Below, piece after piece: positions 4,814 through 6,207 of a DNA stretch of 6,207 nt (positions within the stretch are counted from its first letter, which is position 1; every line of letters begins with the position of its first letter). The notes beneath the pieces were generated by a model, which saw nothing but the letters and a program-made list of their open reading frames with translations, had not been told where the DNA came from and ran no database searches. Origin of the DNA: SHLJ01 sp041618535 (GTDB taxonomy: Bacteria; Bacteroidota; Bacteroidia; Flavobacteriales; Flavobacteriaceae); NCBI GenBank assembly GCA_041618535.1, contig JBFKFP010000161.1:1-6207 (forward strand), written 5' to 3'. The position numbers and the translations under genes were made by a program.

Positions 4814-6142
4814 ATGAAAAATACATTCTTAAAAACTCTTGTTTTATTAGTATCCACTTTTATTTATGCTCAATCCGGGCATATCATGCAAGGTGTAGGA
4901 TCTGTAAATATGTCAATGGGAGGTGCTGCAACTGGTCAGCCACTTGATATAAGCGGTGCCCTTCAGTGGAATCCGGCAGCGATTTCAGCCTTCGATGAAA
5001 ATACTTTAAGATTTGACCTCGGATTCTTCTTTTCATCTCCTGAGCTGAGTTCAACAGTTCCCGAGTTCGACAACATGGGACAGCCAACAGGCAATTTCTT
5101 CAGTGGGACTACTGAAGATGATCGCGGGGTGTCATTTCTGCCCAACCTTGCTTATTTATGGACCAAGGAAGGCAGCAAACATACTTTCGGAGCTTCAGCT
5201 TTTGGAATTTCAGGCTTTGGAGTGACCTTCCCTGAAAGCATGACCAACCCCATAAACATGCCTCAAAGTATGGGAGGTTTCGGAAGGATAGAGTCTAACT
5301 ATATGCTGTTACAGGTTGGATTTACATGGGCCTATGAATTCGCTGAAAAATGGACAATAGGTTTCCAGCCTAACTTTGACTGGGCCTCGCTGGAATTGAT
5401 GCCAAATCCAACCGCTAATCCCACAATGGCCGGTTACCCGTCCACCAACAATGCATCCGCCTTTGGTTTTGGTGCCCAAATTGGTCTTTTCTATGATTCA
5501 GGGACAGGATTCAAGGCAGGCTTGTCTTATAAATCAACCCAATCTTTTAATAACTTCGAATTCGAAAACACCTATCTCGACAATTCGACAGCGACCAACG
5601 AATTTAATATGGATTATCCGGCCATTTATTCAGTGGGATTGGGATATTCCAGGGGTGATTTCGACCTTGCCCTGGATTACAGGCTTGTTGATTATGAAAA
5701 TACCGATGGTTTTGATATCACCGGGTGGACACCTACCGGACAGGTAAGAGGGTTTGGCTGGCAGAATATCTCCATCGTTTCTGCCGGAGTTCAGTATAAG
5801 GGGATTGAAGGTGTTCCACTACGTTTCGGATATACTTACAGCAGCAATCCTATTCCTGACGAAATAGCATTCTTTAATGTTCCTGCTACAGCAATTATTA
5901 AGAATGCTTTCCAATTTGGTTTGAGCTTCAATGCCAGCGATGCGATGAGGCTTGACGGTGTCTTCCATTACGGCAGCAGCAGTGGTGAAACCAGCGGACC
6001 TCTTCTCAACCCTATGTTCGTTCAGCAATTCCCGCCTTATGGCGCAATCCCTGGAAGTGAGGTTTCCTATGACATGACCACATCCATGGTTATGATAGGC
6101 CTCAATTATATTTTCTCCCATAAGGATTCTGAAGAGGAATAA
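4814..6142 (+). CDS. OmpP1/FadL/TodX-family outer-membrane transport protein
   Basis: A 442-residue outer-membrane beta-barrel of the FadL type, which lets hydrophobic compounds such as long-chain fatty acids or hydrocarbons cross the outer membrane. A signal peptide is clear: MKNTFLK, a hydrophobic core and a probable cut after A19 (IYA|QSG), as is common in Bacteroidota. The mature N-terminus GVGSVNMSMGGAATGQPLDI (27-46) followed by WNPAAIS (52-58) is the family's plug region with its NPA motif. The rest alternates aromatic and glycine-rich strands; GDFDLALDYRLVDYENTDGF (281-300) and RFGYTYSSNPIPDE (337-350) are typical late-barrel motifs. The last strand MVMIGLNYIF ends at F434 and is followed by an acidic tail SHKDSEEE. 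The start has no Shine-Dalgarno sequence; an out-of-frame ATG at 4806 yields only three codons. It is a monocistronic unit. The substrate cannot be told from the sequence. Confidence 0.93.
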   Translation: MKNTFLKTLVLLVSTFIYAQSGHIMQGVGSVNMSMGGAATGQPLDISGALQWNPAAISAFDENTLRFDLGFFFSSPELSSTVPEFDNMGQPTGNFFSGTTEDDRGVSFLPNLAYLWTKEGSKHTFGASAFGISGFGVTFPESMTNPINMPQSMGGFGRIESNYMLLQVGFTWAYEFAEKWTIGFQPNFDWASLELMPNPTANPTMAGYPSTNNASAFGFGAQIGLFYDSGTGFKAGLSYKSTQSFNNFEFENTYLDNSTATNEFNMDYPAIYSVGLGYSRGDFDLALDYRLVDYENTDGFDITGWTPTGQVRGFGWQNISIVSAGVQYKGIEGVPLRFGYTYSSNPIPDEIAFFNVPATAIIKNAFQFGLSFNASDAMRLDGVFHYGSSSGETSGPLLNPMFVQQFPPYGAIPGSEVSYDMTTSMVMIGLNYIFSHKDSEEE

Positions 6143-6162
6143 TAACATAACAATGTTCATTT

Positions 6163-6194
6163 ACGGCCCTCCTCTGTGAGGGCCGTTTTAATTT
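6163..6194 (+). terminator. Rho-independent terminator after the FadL-type gene
   Basis: ACGGCCCTC (6163-6171) and GAGGGCCGT (6178-6186) make a perfect GC-rich 9-bp stem with a six-base loop, followed by TTTTAATTT (6186-6194). It lies 20 bases after the stop codon and ends the transcript. Confidence 0.9.
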
Positions 6195-6207
6195 CTGAAA
6201 TTCATTG

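Noticed and set aside
5819..6160. Minus-strand 113-residue frame under the FadL-type gene, and similar antisense frames at 58-255, 467-655, 3037-3366, 3438-3659, 4884-5087 and 4963-5145
   Set aside because: All lie opposite strongly supported genes, have no recognisable domains or start signals, and look like codon-bias shadows.

Overview
This window looks like an ordinary chromosomal segment of a member of the Bacteroidota, most likely a marine Flavobacteriaceae. Four things point that way: several genes lack a Shine-Dalgarno sequence, an exact TAnnTTTG-type -7 element lies before the minus-strand gene, a 60-residue membrane protein resembles the flavobacterial CAL67264 family, and the EttA and OmpP1/FadL proteins have a Bacteroidota style. 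The taxonomic call is inference from sequence style, not a search.

Layout. (1) 7-2202, plus strand, is a tight four-gene run: an NAD(P)H-dependent FMN reductase, a two-domain iron-sulfur protein (YjdI-like domain fused to a CDGSH domain), a MarR regulator and a pirin. Gaps are 11, 1 and 45 bases, and the run ends at a strong hairpin terminator (2222-2250). The first gene starts 6 bases into the window, so the operon may extend upstream. The content suggests a redox or electrophile/quinone stress module controlled by its own MarR protein. (2) 2297-4170, plus strand, is a two-gene unit: a two-helix membrane microprotein whose stop codon overlaps the start of ettA, the ABC-F translational throttle. 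A perfect 12-bp GAAA-capped hairpin (4171-4198) follows and can terminate transcription from both sides. (3) 4221-4457, minus strand, is a 78-residue single-helix membrane protein of unknown function, convergent with ettA and using the other face of that terminator. (4) 4458-4813 is a 356-base divergent AT-rich intergenic region with a good minus-strand promoter, a Fur-like core, a perfect 18-bp palindrome and a candidate plus-strand promoter. (5) 4814-6142, plus strand, is an OmpP1/FadL/TodX-type outer-membrane channel with signal peptide, closed by a terminator at 6163-6194.

No mobile elements, CRISPR arrays, tRNA or rRNA genes were seen. Nothing here is clearly a new biological system. The most useful leads are the redox operon with its double Fe-S protein and Cys-containing MarR, the coupling of a membrane microprotein to EttA, and the operator-like palindromes upstream of the FadL-type gene.
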